Source: Monocercomonoides exilis (taxonomy: Eukaryota; Preaxostyla; Oxymonadida; Polymastigidae). From it: a stretch of 64,000 nt of DNA. The stretch's first letter is position 1. Every line of letters starts with the position of its first letter. Location of the stretch: contig LSRY02000012.1 in assembly GCA_001643675.2 (NCBI GenBank), positions 808,501-872,500 on the forward strand, read 5' to 3'. The position numbers and the translations under genes were made by a program. Shown here one piece after another: positions 47,991-59,900 of the stretch. The notes under the pieces were generated by a model, which made no database searches, was not told the origin of the DNA, and saw nothing but the letters and a program-made list of their open reading frames with translations.

Positions 47991-48095
47991 CTTCTTCTTC
48001 TTCTTCTTCTTCCTTTTCATCTTCCTCTTCCTCCTCTTCCTCCTCTTCTTTTTCATCATCATCTTCTTCTCCTTCTTCTTCTCCTCTTTCTTCTC
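47967..48095 (+). repeat. (CTT)n microsatellite and pyrimidine-rich tract
   Basis: About 14 CTT units followed by C/T-rich imperfect repeats. It follows directly on the Pmp-like frame. 48,096-48,465 has no supported gene. Confidence 0.9.
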
Positions 48096-48465
48096 CTGAT
48101 TCATTAAACACTCCAATTTCACAACATTTCATTCCAATTTGTTCAAAACAATATTTGTCTAATTATTCTTCACCTTCTTCACCTTCTTATTTTCTGTTAT
48201 TTACTCAGAAATAAGCAAAAAGAAGACAAAACATTCTCAATGTTAACTATATATTTGTAACTTTCAAAAAATTCTTTGAAAGAAAATGAATGTGAAAAGA
48301 AACAAGTGATGGAAGGAGAATGACCTTAATTGATGAAACATAATAAAAATTTAAAGAAAAATTGAAAACAAAAAAATCGATAAGTGAAGAATAGAAGAGA
48401 AAAAAGAGAAAGAGGAGTAGGAGGAAGAGGAAGAATAATTAGAAAAAGAATACGAAAAGGAGGAT

Positions 48466-51060
48466 GTCAATGCCAATGAAGAACATGCAAGGCTTTGCTA
48501 TTAACTCCCTCCTCATGCCACCGTCTGCTGAAACCGCACCACTCGCTGCCCATCCTCCAAAGTAAAATCAAAGCAGATCGCCTTTTTTTGAGTCGTTCCT
48601 CCACAGCTTCAGCCACAACAGCCCTCGCAGCAGCTGCACCATCTGGAACAACGCCTCCCGCCATTCTTTCTTCTCCACCACCGATTGTATAATCTCCACT
48701 GGTAGCTTCAGCCCAATCCATTCCCCAGCCACCTTCGATGCTGCATAAAGCTCCTGCTTTAAGTTGTCCAGTGCATCTTTCTGTCTTCACAATCTCATTT
48801 TTCAAAGACTACAGATGAAAATTTCGCGATCAGCTTCATCACAAACATCCGGAAGCTGCTTCTGCTTTGAAGTTGTTCAGTAAAAGCGATGGAAATACAG
48901 ATATATCGGTAAATCTCTTTTCCGACTTTATTCCCTCAAACAACGAAAAAACACTTCAATTTTTTCTCGATACAACTTCAAGCACCGTCAAGTTGTTAGG
49001 AAAACTGCATTTCACCTCCAGTTTACTCCTTCTGCACAAATTCCCCAAACTGCTCCATCTCAGCAAGTCCTTCCGGAACAGTTCTTCCCCATGCATCCTC
49101 GCCAACCGCACTACCTCTTTCTTCAATTTCTCCGAGAATTTCTCCCCCAGTCGTATATGAATAAAGTCCACATGGACCTGCCTTGGAAGCACCATACCTT
49201 CCCACCCAGCGCTGCCATTGCCCAGGTCTGCCGCTATCTTGTCTCTAAATATTCCCTGGATCATCGACAGCATCCGTGCCAGCTTCTGTCGCAGCCCTGT
49301 CTTTAGCGGCATCAGCAGCATCTGCATCGGAACTGACGACCTCCGCGTTTTAGGCAACCGAAACGCATGCATCGCTTCGTATTCCACATGCACCATCGGA
49401 ACAGAGACCGTTTTAATCGGATGCTCCATCATCATCTGTACTTCCAGTAAAGATTCACCACCTGTATCAGATTTCTCAACCCCGTTACATTCAACAACTT
49501 CACAATCCACTCCGACTCTTCACAGTCTCTGCGGTTAGTCTTCTGCTTAAGAAGCGTATGCAGCCGCTGCACAACACTCGTCTTCCCTTCCTTTTTATTT
49601 ACTTCTATTGGCACTTCTGTTGACATCCAATCTTCGTCCTTTCTCTTCGGTTCTTTTCACGGCAACACCAGAATCTCACACAGCGCACATGCATCTCTTT
49701 CTTCTTCATTTTCACCCTCCTCCGCTTCCTAATGTTCTCCGCCTCCGTTTCTGTTCCTCCTCCTTTTTATCCTCGACCCATCCTTCGCACTGACCCATTT
49801 CTCCTCTGTTACACCTTCCCTTCCACTAACAAATATTCCACTCCCCGCCTTCTCTTCCAGCACCTTCACCTACCCAGCCAGATATTCCATTGTCTCTTCA
49901 TACAACTCCTTCATTTTGATTATCTCATGCTTCTTTTGCGCAATCTCTGACTTCTGCTTCTCAATTGACTCCTTGAACAGCATCTTCTGCTTGCTTGTCG
50001 TCAGCACATGCACTTTTCACACAGCCCCAACGGCAGAATCAAGGAAATCAAAGATGGAACCGCCAGCCATACGCATAAATTAATGAAGAAGATATGGAAA
50101 TTGTAACCCCCCCCCCCAATCCACAAGTTTCCGCTTGCCATCCACGCTCACCACTCCTCTTTGCTGAGCCCAGCACTTCTTCTCCTTCACCTGCTTCACT
50201 TCTTTCACCTCTGTGTTGTGCTTCTCGCTCAGCTCCGGAATCTTCCTCTGATTCATCCCAGATGATCTTATCCTTCTCCTTCAGCTGCTCTGCCAGCCCA
50301 CTCATCCACTTCGCCTCCTTTTCCTTTCCAACTTCTTCTTCTTCTTATCTTTCTTCCGGCAAATTCAGCGCAATCGCTGTAGGCGACAGAACCAGCAGTT
50401 CCATCATTGCGCAGAAGAAGAAAAATAGAAAAGAAAACATCTTCATCAACCGAAGAAGACTTAATATCTTACTGAACGCAGATGATGCAACTATTTGATA
50501 CCCAGAACGATTCCTTGGACAGATCCGATATTTAATTCTCTTCTTGGCAATCATCGAATATGCCAGAGTTAACAACCAAATCGTCCATTCCTTGTTATAG
50601 ACTCGGCAGATTACACACTTCATTTTCATTTCAATATCAACGGAAAACTTTAATGGATCACAGCATCTTCAATTGCAGCAAACTCGCCTATCGTCTCTCT
50701 CTCTGTGTCCGAATTGAAAATAAACATTTTCCCATCAAATGCCAAACGCCAATTCTACACAAGATTTTTCGCTTTTCACTCCTCTCTCTTCAATAAACGA
50801 TCTTCATCTCTCTTCTTCTCCTCCTTTTCTTCTCTTCTCTCTCCTCCCAAACAGCTTCTCCCCAATAAGCGTGATTCTCATCTCCCCGTCCTATTGTATT
50901 ATCCTCTTTACAATTGTCTTCCCCACAAACCCCTCCAACTCTACACGCATCTCCTTCTTCTCTCCAATCACTTTTATCATAATATGATTGTCCCGCTTGC
51001 TTCCAAACGAATAACAAAAACAAGCGTCACACTCCTTGGATGAGCATGTACACTATGCAA
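48466..51060 (-). CDS. large hypothetical helical protein, multiple frames
   Basis: GC is higher than around it. Minus-strand coding pieces: SKRDNHIMIKVIGEKKEMRV to VKRIIQ-Q-DGEMRITLIGEK (TAG as Gln); LNLPEER-Q-EEEEVGKEKEAK (TAA 50,345); a coiled-coil-like AQKKHEIIKMKELYEETMEY then LAG-Q-VKVLEEKAG (TAG); STEVPIEVNKKEGKTSVVQR; MVHVEYEAMHAFRLPKTRR; LGEKFSEKLKKEVVRLARMH; and LKQELYAASKVAGEWIGLKL near the 3' end. Hydrophobic/charged periodicity suggests an all-helical protein. Frame changes (for example near 49,440) and TGA codons mean unrecognised introns, decay or read errors. No family recognised. A C13 homopolymer lies near 50,107. Confidence 0.4.
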
Positions 51061-51305
51061 AAATTCATCATCCAAAATCTGTCCTTCCTCTTCCTCTTCT
51101 CTGACATCTTCTCTCTCATCTACCAGCTTCTTCCTTTTTTCTCATTCGTAACCTCCTTTGAACTCCATGCCTCAGCCTGTCAACAATCCCCTCTTCTTCA
51201 AGGTGCTCTACACTCAAAAAGGAGAGAATAAAAATTGAGTAATAACAGAAACTGATTAACAAGCAAACAAAAAAGAAGAAGAAAAAGCAAAAGCTTACGC
51301 AGAAG

Positions 51306-52449
51306 ATGGTTATGAATCAGAACGATAGACAAAGACTGATGCAAAATCAAAATCAACAGTTGTTACAAGCTGTGGAGAAGATGGTGAAGGGGAAGAAAGC
51401 CTTTACTCGCTCAGCAGCCAGCACGAATGCAGATGTCCATTCAGAAGCATTCATCTGTTTATTTGACAAGCTAAAGAACAAGGTCGCATCAATCCGGTTT
51501 CACGCATAGCAACATGATGATTGAGCTCGAGCCTGTCGATCAGCACACTTTCATTTACCATAAGATCTACACAGCAACCTTAAATAATTCACTCACTGGA
51601 ATTTTGTCTTGTTGAACTCTTTCTCTCGATTCGCAACTGGCTGCTCCGCTTCACTAGCATCACTAAAGGAGGCACACATGCAAGAAGAAGAAAAGGAGTG
51701 AGAGATGGATGGAGAGTATGCTTGTATGGATCGAGCAGCAGATGACGAAAGAGGAAATAATTTTGAATGTGTTCGTTGATCGAAAGAATTCACACAAACT
51801 GGAAATTGTCTAATTGCAAGCTGCAAGACACATCGCATCAGAAGGATTCAATTTTGCACAGAATGAAATATCTTTCAATCTCAATTAACGTGATCTTTTG
51901 GTCAAACTGCTCTGAAGGTACTTCAAATGCTCTTTTTGAATATCTTCCACAAAAAAATGCCCGACAAAAAGAAGAAATTGAAGAAGCCAAAAGAGAAGAC
52001 AAATACTGCGTATTATTTTTCCAAATGAATAGTTCCCAGAGGGAACAAGCTGTTTGAAGAAATTCAGTCGATTGTCAGACGCTCGTCTTGCATGTTGAAC
52101 ACAGGAAATGTTGCTTCATCGCTAAGAGCTTCTTCTTATTCTCTTTTTCCTTCATTTGAAATGAAATATGTTAAAAGAAGACAACACGTATCAAGATTAT
52201 TGAAATGCTTGCTTAGAGCGATAAGTACTATGAAAGAAAATGAAGGTGATAATAAACAGGAAATGGAAGATGAAAAAAGGATAATTGACGGAATGGAAGG
52301 AAATGCAGAAAAAAATACAATTTATTTCTCAAAGAATAAGCTAAAATCAGAATCGATAAGATTGGAAGAAGAGGAAGAATAAGAAAAAGAAGATTTATGT
52401 GATGAAAATGGCAAAGCTGATGAAAATGTGGATAGATAAATTGAATGAT
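51306..52449 (+). CDS. hypothetical helical protein, several frames
   Basis: Plus-strand pieces: MVMNQNDRQRLMQNQNQQLL (51,306-); ILNVFVDRKNSHKLEIV-Q- then LQAARHIASEGFNFAQNEIS to LNQRDLLVKLL, with two TAA codons inside an otherwise clean frame; NKLFEEIQSIVRRSSCMLNT; an acidic tail ending at TGA 52,447-52,449 after TAA codons in EEEEE-Q-EKEDLCDENG. The HEAT-like alternation of hydrophobic and charged residues suggests alpha-helical repeats, but no domain is certain. TGA and frame changes separate the pieces. Confidence 0.4.
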
Positions 52450-52499
52450 CTATCTCTTCAAATGCACACTCAAAGGCTTTCTCACTCGGAACCTGTTTG

Positions 52500-54223
52500 T
52501 GTTGTGCTGAAGAAGCAGAAGCAGAAGATGTTGATGAAGCATGACAAGACGTATGCTTTTTCAACATCTTCATCTGTCAATTTATCGCTTTGCGAATTGC
52601 ATCACGCGCTGCCGTCCTCAAGTGGCAGCCAAAATCATATCGCATCTTCCACTTTATTTCAATTCATCTGCAGCCCAAACAGCTCCACCAGATATGCCAG
52701 CATACACTTCATCGGAAACAAAGCCTGCAACACATCTTTTCTTCTCCACCTCCTATTTCTCAAAACCTTCACTCTCAGCATTAATCCAACCTCAATTTAA
52801 CTTGAACGACTTCACCTACGATTCCTTCGAAAATTTCTTTCAGACCGTTTCATCGAGCTCCAACTCTTTGCCTAATCAAATCGCTCTGAAATCAAACTGC
52901 ATCTGAAGCACTTTCCAGTCAGCCACATTGTATTCATCCGGTTGGCTCAAGCGCATCGTGTGAAAGTAGTAACGATGACTCACATCCCCAGCACCGAATC
53001 AAATGATGGAAGACGGAACACAGACAACTAGAATACATCTAAAAAGATCCGCAGCTACAGCTATGGCTGCATTGGCAGCTAAAAGTTCAGAAAGAAAAAA
53101 GGTTCCATTTCATCATTCGCATCGCTTCAACAAGCCCCACAAAATGATGATGAGAATGATTCTGTGATGAAATCGATGGATCTCCCCAGCATATCACATC
53201 AGATTCCATCTTCATCGTCTTTTTCCGATAAGCTGCTCCTCCGCTTCAATTATTCAGTTGAAACACTGGAAACATAATTGCATCTGCGTTTCCATCATCG
53301 GATTCGAAATAGTCTCGTGTCTCGGATCTTATACAGAAGCATGAAGAACTCTGCATGCCTCTTCTCCATCTACATCTTGGTCTCTTTTTGCTTATTTTAT
53401 TCTTCAACACCTCTCTCTTTCCATCTTCTTCTCCCTTTTCTTCTCCCTCTTTGTCCCCCTTTCTCCTTCCTCGCCTCTTCGTGCTCCTCCAGCACCGCTA
53501 GCTCAATCGCTGCAGGTGACAGAACACATCTTCCATTCTCATCCTCCTTCTTCCTCCAATTCCTTCTCCGCAATATCTCCAAATTTGCACATTTAATGCT
53601 TTGTTTGAAAACTTCATCTCCAAACGCCTCAACTGCGTCGATCGCGACACCTGACGCGCTATCGCCGACGGAAGCAGCGACGGGTCAAACAGATTGTAGA
53701 TCGACGGAAACTCATTCAAATCCTCCTTCGCAAAGATCCGCTTGCTCCCCGACTTCGTGCCCACCAATTCTGCAGGCGATGGAAGTTGCGCTATCAGCGG
53801 AACCGAAAGCATCTCCAAAAGCGCGACATCGTACGCACACACAACACCCCCACGCAACACCGCGTGACACATAAAAGCATATCCCTCAAGGAGTCTGATG
53901 CTCTCTCAGCAACGACTTCTTGTGATTTTCATACACCCCAGCTGCCGACGTGTATGATGCCGCCACCTCCGATGCATCCGAAGGGTCAATCAAATGTGCT
54001 GATGACGAAGATGATGGCTGGTCATCTCTTGCCGCTTTTTTCTCTGTGCTTCTCCTCCTCCGGAATTGCGAAGTTGATCGGAGTGCTGATCCAATTTATG
54101 AAATTGAAGAAGACGAAGGCGCTGAGCGAAGAGACGACTGCTTAACTGGCTGCGCAACAAGAAGTTTGATGAGACATTTTCTATAATGAAAGCCAGAAGT
54201 TCCACCCGAAGAGCTGATAGCAT
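52500..54223 (-). CDS. hypothetical helical protein, several frames
   Basis: Minus-strand pieces: DDQPSSSSSAHLIDPSDASE, GVYENHKKSLLREHQ, then YDVALLEMLSVPLIAQLPSP and EFPSIYNLFDPSLLPSAIAR (53,872-53,498). Next comes SPAAIELAVLEEHEEARKEK, running on through GVEE-Q-NKQKETKM-Q-MEKRHA (TAA and TAG as Gln) to a TGA, and ALFPMKCMLAYLVELFGLQM near the 3' end. It looks like a helical-repeat protein, close in style to its two neighbours, which may be relatives. Function unknown. Confidence 0.4.
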
Positions 54224-54868
54224 TCACATTTGCATCAGAATTGTCGACCAGCAGAAAAAACCTACTTATTTTATGCTATTTGAAAAGATAGTGGCAAGAT
54301 ATTTTTATATAATGTGTCAATATTAAATGGAAGGGAGAAGGAAAAGGCACATTCTGAAATGAAAGAAACTTGTTTGATACAAACTGTTTGAATTTAAATA
54401 TCAGAAGAGATTGCATTTTTGAGTATTTAATAAATGGAGATTTATTTTGAAAATTCACATATCTCACTTCAATTTTTCACAATAACATAAATTATTGCTC
54501 TATATTAACAGCTTTTTAAATATCTTATAATAGCAATGAGTACAGTATCGATGAAATTTTCTTATTTAATAATTTCTCATAAAAATTCAAAAATAAATGC
54601 AAGTTAAAATTTATTTATCTTTCAATATAGGAAAATACTGAAAAAGAAGTCTCCATTTAAAAAAATTTAAACGTTTGTATGAACAGTTGAAATGAAAACA
54701 AAGAAATATGAACAAATTATTAAGTTGCTCCAAAAAACAAGAAAATTAATATTAAATTACATTAATAAGATTCAACAGTGAAAATAATATATGAAATTTG
54801 TTTTATTGAAACGCAATATTTAGGGATAGGTGACAAAACTCAATAGAATAATTTTTGACAATATATGA

Positions 54869-54959
54869 TGGTAACGGAATGATCAACATTTTCTGATCAT
54901 TTGTGATCTGATTTTCAGATCAATTAATATTTTGTGACTTTTCATAAAAAAATACCCAT
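54869..54959 (-). repeat. right arm of the 91-bp inverted repeat pair (partner at 40,299-40,389)
   Basis: Reverse complement of 40,299-40,389 with about three differences. It ends AAAATACCCAT. 54,224-54,868 is AT-rich without a supported gene. Confidence 0.8.
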
Positions 54960-54988
54960 ATCATTTATTTTCATCTGAAATAAGACAA

Positions 54989-56200
54989 ATGTTAAATTAT
55001 AACTCAGAATTTTATTGTTGCAATCACTTCAGCACAGGAAAATCGAGAAGAGTGTATTTGGAGATGAAAGAAATGAGATTTCATTATTTCATGTTTGTGG
55101 AAATGCAGTTTAATACAAATAATGCAAAAATTGGAAAAGATATTTTTATCGAAAGCATCAACATCATATCACAGATCAACGAAAGCAAATTTTGGTTCGA
55201 TCTTCTTGAAGGACTTTCCAATCGCAGTTGTGTTAAAAATAGAAGAGATGAGAATGATTAAAAAAATGAAACATATCTTATTAAAGTTCGATCCATTAAA
55301 GTGATACGATTGTTGTGTCGAGTGAGAATGGGTCGAATGAGCGTCAGTGTGGTACGCGCACTCTTCCGAGCAATTCGAAAGATTATGGGTTGATGCACAT
55401 GACTTCTGAGTTCATGAGCATCATATTTGCATTTTAAGCAAGTGTGATAAACGGAGAATTGCAGCTGGAAGAGACGAGTCCGAGTTCGATAGGTCGAGGA
55501 TTGTCCAATGTGGAAGTGTGCTATGCAATCAATTGTTCCTGATAGTCTCTGATAAAAATAACAAGCTCTGTGTCAATTTCAAGACTGAAATTTGTGTTTG
55601 AATCTGGATTTGTTTCATCGCATACTATTTTTCTTTTCTCTGAAGGAGGATTGCTGGAAGTGACAACTACACATTCTGCACCAAAGTCACGGTGGGAATG
55701 GGAGAACATGTGCAATCGAGTATTCCATTCAGCATTGTGCGAGTTGAAAGAGTTGAATGCTTGTTTGATGGCTGTGTGGTATCAGATCTTTCACTCTTAA
55801 ATTCAGCTTACTGCATGCTTCAATCTGAAATCCTATCATTGATTTCGTATAACTTTTTTGATCTCACGATGGGAACAAACCTTTTTGATGCAGTCGAAGG
55901 AGAGCAGTTGCAACAGAAATAATGAGTGCAGCAAACATTGCATCGTCTGAAAATAGGGCATCGTTTATATCATGTTTGAAAAAAAAAGAAGAAACAGCTG
56001 ACAAATTGTTCATTGAGAAATGAACATATCACAATCAGAGAGGGAAAGGGAAAATTCATTTATGTGATGGAGAGTTCAAGTTCAGTGATTGAGAGCTGCC
56101 TTTTTGATGGCAGCACGAATGAAAGAGAGTCTGAAAAGGAAAGAAATTGGAATAGGTGCATTTGTGCTTCTTTTGCAAAATGCGTTATAAGAATTTAACT
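54989..56200 (+). pseudogene. Pmp-like beta-helix protein, decayed
   Basis: NNAKIGKDIFIESINIISQI then NESKFWFDLLEG aligns with ENRAKVWNDIFVKCFNISSQ then INESQFQFDLREG of the 63-kb gene. SSENGSNERQCGTRTLPSNS aligns with SVDGSNEMQCGTNTLPCDS. Later pieces include SSSSVIESCLFDGSTNE. Frames change several times and TAA/TGA are frequent, so it is a pseudogene. It begins immediately outside the 54,959 inverted repeat. Confidence 0.6.
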
Positions 56201-56950
56201 TTAATATGACTAAATTCTTAATTATAAATTAAAACTTTTGGGTGGACGAATTTTTCGTAATTGTTTTTTCTTGTTGTCAAAAATCAATTTTGAAAAATCA
56301 CCCATAAATATGAATATAATTGATGGATTGCGATGAACAAAAACAATTTCCTGTTTATAAATAGATGTGATGCTTTTAATAGTTATATTAACCTTTTGTG
56401 TCAAAGAATATCTGAGAAATAATAAATTTGAAAAAATAAAAATTTCATTTTTCGGGGAGAAAAACCTATCTTCAACACCTCTTTATTTATGGAGTGAGCT
56501 CCTTTATTAAGGGCTCAGTCGATCACAAAAGTGATGTGAAAATGGATGAAGTGCAAAAGACTCGAAAAAAACGTGAAAAGGTTTTTTGGGCTGACATCCA
56601 TTGGTCAGTGTCAAGGTGTTGCAAAAGAATTATGGCATGATTTCTGTATGGTAAAAGAAAATTGTTCAATAGAGGAAGTCAATGAACTGCGTTGAATTAA
56701 CCTCTGGCTTGTTGCGTTGTTGTGTAACTGGCTGAAAGTCTCTGATTATACCAAATAAATCAAAGAACTGATAATGGAGTGGGATGAACTAAGCTCTGGT
56801 GGGGAAAAAAGATGTGTTGCAGATAGGTTTTTCTCCCTGAATAAAAGTGCGCAGCACATTAATTCTTAAAAAACCGCAATCTACAACACCTCTTTATTTA
56901 TGGAGAGTTCTTAATTGGGCAACCACTTGTATTCTTCTGAAATTGCAATA

Positions 56951-59900
56951 TCAAATGAATTCAAAGATGAAGTTTGTCTGTTCTCTTTTCCCTGCTCTTT
57001 GTTTTCCTTCAGTAACCTCTTCCCCTTCTGGTTCCTCCACTTTTGAGGGGGAGGAGCGTCGCTGCTTGACTGTCTCGCCTGACGAATGTGTTTGAATGGC
57101 CACAATTGCATCTATTGGAGAAGCCGAGGCTTCAGCTGGAATATCTGAAGACTGTTCAAATCGCCTTCCGAAAATGATGGAAGTTGTTTGTTGTATTGTT
57201 CCAATTAAAATTTTCTCTGATTGCAGTCGTTGGACCTTCTCCTTCCTAAAGCCTTCGTCTGAAAGTTGAAATCCAGAGCTCTGAGAGAGAAGCATATGAG
57301 CCATTTGACTTGCCAGGTTAGTCTTGAAGAAGGATCTTAACGGTTTGTGTGATGTTGTGGACAATCGTGCAAATCTTGCAACGCAGGCCTCAGGAATTCC
57401 TTCTGTTGACAATTTCGAAATAGTTGCATGTTTAATGGTGTACGGGAGAAATTCTTCTGGAACTCCTGCCCTCCCCATACCAACCTTTGCCAGTTTGCGA
57501 ACCCCACTGGGAGTCAAAGGAGTGCGAGTTGTCTAGTTGAACAGAAATGTGTCTCTATTTTCGGAAGTTGTTCTCACCCGATCCCACAAACAACGAATCG
57601 CTCTGGCAGGACAAATGCGGCTGTGTTCTTCCTGTAAGAAAGGAATTGTGATGAATTCTCTTGAGTAGGATGTCTTCAGTCTCGTTGAAAGATGAATTGC
57701 TTCTGTTTCCCAAATGGATTCAGACATGGATATTTGCGCGAGCTCACAGAATCGACATGCTGAGAACAACATAATTAACAGCATGCATTTATCCGTGAGA
57801 TCCAAAAACGGGAGTTGTTCATTATTCAGTTCTCGAGAGTAAAAGCTCTTGATAATGTCTGGACTCCACATGCTAGTGTACGGTTACCTATGAAATTGAG
57901 AGAACGAAAAGAATCTAAATATTGTGTGGATAAGCGGGATATCGCTTATCTCCCTGCTGTATCCTGTGCGAGAGAATAATGAGATCGCTGATCGCGTAGC
58001 GCATAAGGAAGAATATGGAGTCCCGTAATCCTTCAAGGATAGAAAACAGACTGCGCATTTCTTTATTTACTCATCGAAACATCCTGGTATTTCACCCAAT
58101 TGATTAGACTTCCACTCGATGTGGAAACGAGCAAAACAGTTAATGTATTGATTCCACGTAACCTTGGATATGCTTCTCTCAGTAATCTTTCTGATCTTGT
58201 CAGGGACCCCGCAGGCTTGAAGTCCTTCCTTCCACCATCTCTCACCGACCAGTACTTCCATCCTATCCTTGCAGCCATATACTCCCCCCAAAAGAGGTGC
58301 GGCTCCTTTCTTCAACATTCCATGCTCCGGGGAAAAAACATCTCGAGAGCATTTCCAGATGTGGGAACGAGTCATCAGTTTCGATAGAAGGTTGCTCCAA
58401 ATCTGATTCTTCCAAGCCGGAAGAAGAAAGATAGCTTTCGCTTTTTCCGATTTTGCTTTCCGAAGACATGGAAGGATCAGTGGAATCGGGGGATGGATGA
58501 GAAGAATTCCTTTTCCCCAATATGGATGAAGACCGTCCTGTGCCATGCTGCTTCCGGGCCCAGACCAAGTCTCCTTCTTTTTGTTTGCAGCGTTTGCGAA
58601 AGCGTCTATCTCTGTATGAGCTCCAAGAAGAGTCTCTGCTTGTTGAAGATGATGAGTCAGGATCGAGAAATCTCCTGCGATTGCCAACCTTGACAATGCG
58701 TCTGCTTTCGTATTCTTCTCTCCTGGGATGTGTGCCACTGTGACTATGAGGTTCATTGATTGGCACAATGATCGTATTTTTCTGAGGAGTGGAAGGAGAT
58801 TCCGGCAAGCATTCTTTCTGTTTACGTTGAAGACTGCACACGTGTTGTCCGATCTGAGAAGCAATTTGCTCATGTGATTTCTCAGAATCAATAAGGAAAA
58901 TCTGTTGAGTTCCAATAAAACAGCCAGGAGTTCCTTGAAGTTTGAGGTTTGGAGTTGATATTTCTTGGAAAATTGACTGGAAAAGTGATATATTTCTCAT
59001 CCAACTGATAGTGTAGCATCGCAAGAGTGCGGCGAAGCATCTGTCGCAAGGACAGCGTCTGGAGGAGAGAATCCCATCAGGGGTCTGGAAAATAGTGCAC
59101 TCAGCCTTTTTCTCCAAACCTCCAGTTCCCTCTTTATACTGTAATTCAGTCGAAAGGAACCGTCCCATCCACCTTTTCGAACTTGCCTGTTGAGGATATA
59201 GTAATATTCGTCCATATGCATTGAGGCGTCCTTGTTTACAAAGCGAATTGCGCTTGGCTACCCTATGAACGAGGCCAGATCTCTTGTCATGATAATCTTT
59301 AACCTACTCAATCTCTTCATCCATTTAAAACAATCCTTCTTCAGCTCCCTGCGTCTTTGTTGTTCCGATGATTCAGTCATTTTGCTTGTGTCCCATGTCC
59401 ATTCGAGGTGGTTGAAAATCTTCTAGGGAGCTACCTCGCTTTTCTCCCTATTGATGATCAGCCCGAGCTGTTGAAGCCACTCGACTATTTCTTGAGTTGC
59501 TTGCATGAGTGTTTCCTTGTTCTCGTGAAGAAATAGGATATCGTCTAGGAATGACACTCATATTTTGTTCCACATACTTCGGATTTCCTTCGTAACATTT
59601 ATCATTAACTTTGTTAAAATTCGCTGTGCATCTTTTAGCGCAAATAGCATAACTTTGAATCCATTGTTTATTTCTCGAATGTGAAGGGCAAATAGAGTGT
59701 GAATATCTTGTGAATTGGGATTTGGAAGTACGCCTGCGATAAGTCGAGGGAAGTGGCGTAGTCGTCTTTGAGGAGCAGTTTTTCCGCTATTCGCTAATCT
59801 TCCATTTTGAAGTGAATATCTTTCAGGGCTGCATTCAGGGTCCGGCAGTATAGTATTTGTCTGTAGCTTCCGTTCTTTTTTTCTTAAAAGAACACGTTGC

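Noticed and set aside
57324-57637. Plus-strand ORFs over the DIRS recombinase
   Set aside because: Antisense to a recognisable recombinase frame.
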